From Sphagnum compactum (Eukaryota > Bryophyta > Sphagnopsida > Sphagnales), in contig OZ234494.1 in assembly GCA_965153455.1 (NCBI GenBank), positions 9,424,001 to 9,488,000 on the forward strand: a DNA stretch of 64,000 nucleotides, written 5' to 3'. Positions 61,011 through 64,000 of the stretch are shown in pieces. The notes under the pieces were generated by a model. The model was not told the origin of the DNA. It did not search any database and saw nothing but the letters and a program-made list of their open reading frames with translations. The position numbers were made by a program, and so were the translations under genes. How positions within the stretch are numbered: the stretch's first letter is position 1; every line of letters starts with the position of its first letter.

Positions 61011-61735
61011 ACCCGTGGCTACATCACTCCAGCCACCCCGAACGCTCTGTTTGGTCGCCATAATAAATTTTCCCAAAATAACACTCGTGGGTCCCACCCT
61101 AAGGCATTTATATCCCCACAGATAAAAACAATATTGTGACTTAGCGCAATGGTCCCGACCGACGTTGTGCGGGTATTAGAACCAGCCGTGTGTACCCTCA
61201 GGTTATCAGTCCGGGTATTTACTCCCTTACCCGACGGGGGTGAGAAAACCCAAAACCCCGGTTCTGACATTTTGAACCTTGGTTCTCGAAAGTTTTGGAA
61301 ATTTTCGAAAACACGCTCTTCTATATAACTGTCGGTTCTTTCGGTAGTTGGAGGGGGGGGGGGGGGGAGGGGAAGGTTTTTATATCCGCCTCTGGTGCGG
61401 TGGGAGAGGGATGCGATCCGACCGTCATTCCTTCCCTTCGGACGGCTGCGATGCTTTGTGGAGATCAGGTCCTGGTTTGTACACCTGGCCGGTGCGGAAA
61501 CCGTCGTGGTCGTCCGCTGCTTCACCGGCCTCTCCCTCCCCCACCCCCCAAAACCCCCGTCACAGACAGACAGTCAGCTACGGCCGGTTCTGCAATAGTG
61601 TTAAAACATAGAAAATGCTTTTGCAGCATAATCGACCTCGCAGAAACTGTTAACGGGTCGAAACGCCTTATCAGACACAGAAACTGTTAACGGGTCGAAA
61701 CGCCTTATCAGACAGACTGACAGACTTACTGAATT
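61010..61735. repeat. GC-richer block ending in a 37-bp tandem duplication
   Basis: Composition is distinctly richer in GC and CpG than its surroundings, with a G15 run at 61353-61367. CAGAAACTGTTAACGGGTCG occurs at 61641 and 61678, an exact 37-bp direct repeat. Open frames on both strands are long because few stops occur in GC-rich DNA; none has a recognised domain. It may be an inserted element of unknown type. Confidence 0.55.
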
Positions 61736-62270
61736 AATATATAAGATTTACATTTGTATGAAATTATATGTAAACATGTGTATGAAATTGAGAAAACACA
61801 GATTCAAAAACAAATTGAAATGACACAAAGATTCCAAAACACATTGAAAAAAATAAAGAGATTTATTTCTCTTTCAACATCTTAGCATCCATAAGGACAT
61901 TTTGAAACATTAAATCTTGTAAAATGTTTATTTTTAAAAAACTCCGGTTTGGAATCGACCTAAATAATCAATGCACTGATCTTTTATAGGTTTTTTGTTT
62001 GACCAAAAAATCAATGCCCTTATATCATTGCTCAACATGAGTACATTTCAGATTTTTTTAATTTTATGTTCAAAAACATAATATGTTTCAATTTGTGATA
62101 ACTAATCTAACAAAGGCATTGATGTAGAAAATATTGTGTGAATTTTTTGTGCATGGCTAAGGTCTTAATATTGTGTCTTTGGGTGTTTGATTTAATTGAC
62201 TAGAAGAAAAACTATTGTTTACAATCAATTTTTGCAACTACAATGAGTACCCAACTACAATGTCCGCATC
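61735..62270. other. No gene recognised
   Basis: AT-rich, without coding signals. It may be 3' flank of the minus-strand coding blocks that begin at about 62275. Confidence 0.4.
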
Positions 62271-62274
62271 ATAT

Positions 62275-62700
62275 CTAGGCAATTGCAGAGAAATCTCCAA
62301 TGCAACAACACTTTGAAGATACTTGAAGATACCACAACAATTGCACCCACTCCTGTTGGGGTGCTTGTTGACAACCAGGAAAGAGAAACATAAACTCCTC
62401 AATACAGTCACTCTTCCACAAATATCTATATTCTCTCTCAGTAGGGACTCTACCAGTGATCTCAGAAATGGGTTCCACAAAGACTGAAACTACTTTCAAA
62501 TACTCATATTCAAGCAATTCGGTTCTTGCCTCAGTAACAATAGCCCAACACTACTCACCAATAGCAGTCAGATAGAAAACCACTGCATAAAATCACTTCA
62601 TAAACCATTGGATCTCTCCTACTGTGTTTCTTAATGCACAGCCCAAAAGACTGTGTTTTGACATAATTTGCCACTAGTTCTCTTGGAACGCTCATCCATG
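62275..62700 (-). pseudogene. Unrecognised coding-like block with frame break
   Basis: Two minus-strand frames read like one protein. Positions from about 62700 to 62555 give MSVPRELVANYVKTQSFGLC, then RRDPMVYEVILCSGFLSDCYW. After a stop, 62544-62275 continues CWAIVTEARTELLEYEYLKV, VVSVFVEPISEITGRVPTER and EYRYLWKSDCIEEFMFLFPG. Composition and codon use look protein-like. TATTG|GTGAGT at the break could instead be a splice donor. I do not recognise the family. It lies just downstream of the helical-region exons at 62784-63945 and may be the same gene. Confidence 0.4.
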
Positions 62701-62783
62701 TTCCACAAGAGTTGTTCATGTCCATATTATGAGAATGCTGGATTTTAACATTGATCTTCACTTGTTACAGATTCTCACCTGAA

Positions 62784-63945
62784 TCACCGAATGCTGTGGC
62801 CCTCCAGACCCTCATCTGAAATGGACCTGTGATTGTCACGAAATTGGGAACCTTGGTTGCCATTGAACTGTTTCCTGCTTCTGAAGAATGTACCAAGACC
62901 TGTCGGGTTTTGAGGCTGTTCATCTGAAACTTTTGGGAAGGAAGCAGATGACTGGTCTTTGTGACCCAACGAGGGAAGAGTTACAGGTTGCACCACAGGC
63001 TGTGCCCAAAAGTCCACCTTTGACAAGCTCTGGTCCGAAAATTGGTTGCTGTTCCTGGTTACTGATTTGCTTAACTTTTGTGGTGCTCCATTAGCTGGGT
63101 GATTACTGTAGGTAGCAACATGTCCCAAAGCTTCACCTTCAGCCTTAATTTGTTTACCACTGAGCTCTTTTGCCACCCTTTCCTCAAACTTCTGTTGCCC
63201 CTTCAACATCTTTCCAATTCCTGCTGATATCAATGCAAGCTGCTTAGCTTGCTGTTCCTGCAAGGCCAACACCAACAACAGCATCAACCTCAGCACTTTC
63301 TACCTTTCAAAAAGTCAAACTCTAGTACAAAACCTGCAGTAGCAAAGCATGCATATCCAAGAGACTGAGAGTGGCATGTATCTTATGGTAGACAAGTAAT
63401 TAGAGGCATATGTTGCACAAACATAGCAGCCTTTACCTTCCAACATTCACATGCAAAATAATAAATTCGGCACCTTGATCATTGAGTGAAGTGACCCATA
63501 GACATCACTCTCTACTTGATCTATTGACTCTCAACAGTGCTTGTCAACAAATCTCAAGGAATGTGCTCAAACTGGGCACACAAGAGTAAAATATGTTCAT
63601 TACTTGCATTTCTGTGACAATTTCAAGGTCAAGGGAAACCAAACCATGACATTACCTAGCATTCATGAAGAGACTATAACAGACCTAAATCTGCAAAGAG
63701 AAATAGTATCTCAGGTAAGAACAGGACCAAAACACTGCACCTTTGTGATAGAATGTCCAATTTCTGTGCAACAAGTAGAGAGGGTAAGTTGGAACGAAAA
63801 AAAAGAGAGAGATTATAAGGAAAAAAGTATTGACCTGCATTGCCAACAGAACTTGTAAAAATTCCTAAAGCTCAATCTCCAAGACATCCTGGTGTTGAGC
63901 CAGTGCACTTACAACCTCAGATGTCTTTTGTGTCACAACAGCCAT
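62784..63945 (-). pseudogene. Unrecognised gene fragment, predicted helical region, TAG-interrupted
   Basis: Two minus-strand exons join in phase 0: 63945-63835 (acceptor cacag, donor CAG|GTCAAT) and 63257-62784 (acceptor ttgcag). The joined frame reads VVSALAQHQDVLEIEL, then a TAG at 63867-63865, then EFLQVLLAMQ-EQQAKQLALI and GKMLKGQQKFEERVAKELSG. This Leu/Gln/Glu-rich stretch looks like a coiled coil, followed by a polar, Ser/Gln-rich tail to a stop at 62784. The TAG could be one C-to-T change from CAG (Gln), inferred. The acceptor at 63945 means earlier exons lie beyond the window. I do not recognise the family. Confidence 0.5.
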
Positions 63946-64000
63946 CTGTGAATCCAAAACAAACCCTTTCCATATGTATGATTTCATGCAGTGAATATGT

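Noticed and set aside
61142-61152. TAGCGCAATGG fits the pol III A-box consensus, suggesting a tRNA or SINE
   Set aside because: No convincing B box (GGTTCGAnTCC) or cloverleaf follows at the right distance.

Overview
This is nuclear DNA from a land plant. Genes are sparse and intron-bearing with canonical GT-AG sites, intergenic DNA is AT-rich and full of microsatellites, minisatellites and mononucleotide runs, and decayed transposons are common. Two protein families are plant-typical: a class-3 lipase and an MBR-type RING-H2 E3 ligase with the DVDNMSYEELLALEER signature. Low gene density and a heavy load of old pogo, PIF/Harbinger and LINE remnants fit a large-genome, seed-free vascular plant such as a fern. 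That assignment is an impression, not a result. Nothing prokaryotic (operons, CRISPR arrays, Shine-Dalgarno sites) is present.

Layout. 0-6.3 kb: a decayed pogo-like transposase on the minus strand, dispersed repeats with the palindrome AGCCAAATTTGGCT, and a 45-bp minisatellite. 6.4-10.5 kb: three ~165-bp tandem repeats, then a plus-strand class-3 lipase gene (exons 7358-7827, 8153-8242, 8896 onward; 3' structure uncertain). 10.5-32.7 kb: no convincing host gene. It holds a 154-bp CACTA-type MITE with a matching 3-bp target duplication, a PIF/Harbinger transposase pseudogene, several minisatellites, a 108-bp-arm inverted repeat, and a degenerate array at 31.4-32.2 kb. 32.7-41.8 kb: a probable GC-richer leader followed by a five-coding-exon RING-H2 E3 ligase gene (934 aa predicted).

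43.8-56.5 kb: a segmental duplication carrying two copies of a Ran-GTPase-like gene on the minus strand. Copy A (43.9-46.2 kb) can be spliced into a continuous 223-codon reading frame collinear with Ran, yet its G1, G3, G4 and G5 nucleotide-binding motifs are all altered. Copy B (53.0-55.0 kb) shares the same G1 lesion and is cut within the fifth Ran-like coding exon, after which the frame runs on into unrelated sequence. Copy A's 5' leader has expanded into about five 204-bp tandem units. This duplicated, possibly nucleotide-blind Ran-like pair is the most interesting item in the window.

57-59.7 kb: a plus-strand LINE-type reverse transcriptase pseudogene; a ~180-bp sequence after its coding part recurs at 49.2 kb. 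61-64 kb: a small tandem duplication, then minus-strand coding blocks of an unrecognised gene with a predicted helical region, interrupted by a TAG and probably continuing past the right edge.

The host genes are independent units with no evident shared pathway: lipid hydrolysis or signalling (lipase), ubiquitylation (RING-H2), and a lost or altered Ran-like nuclear-transport GTPase.
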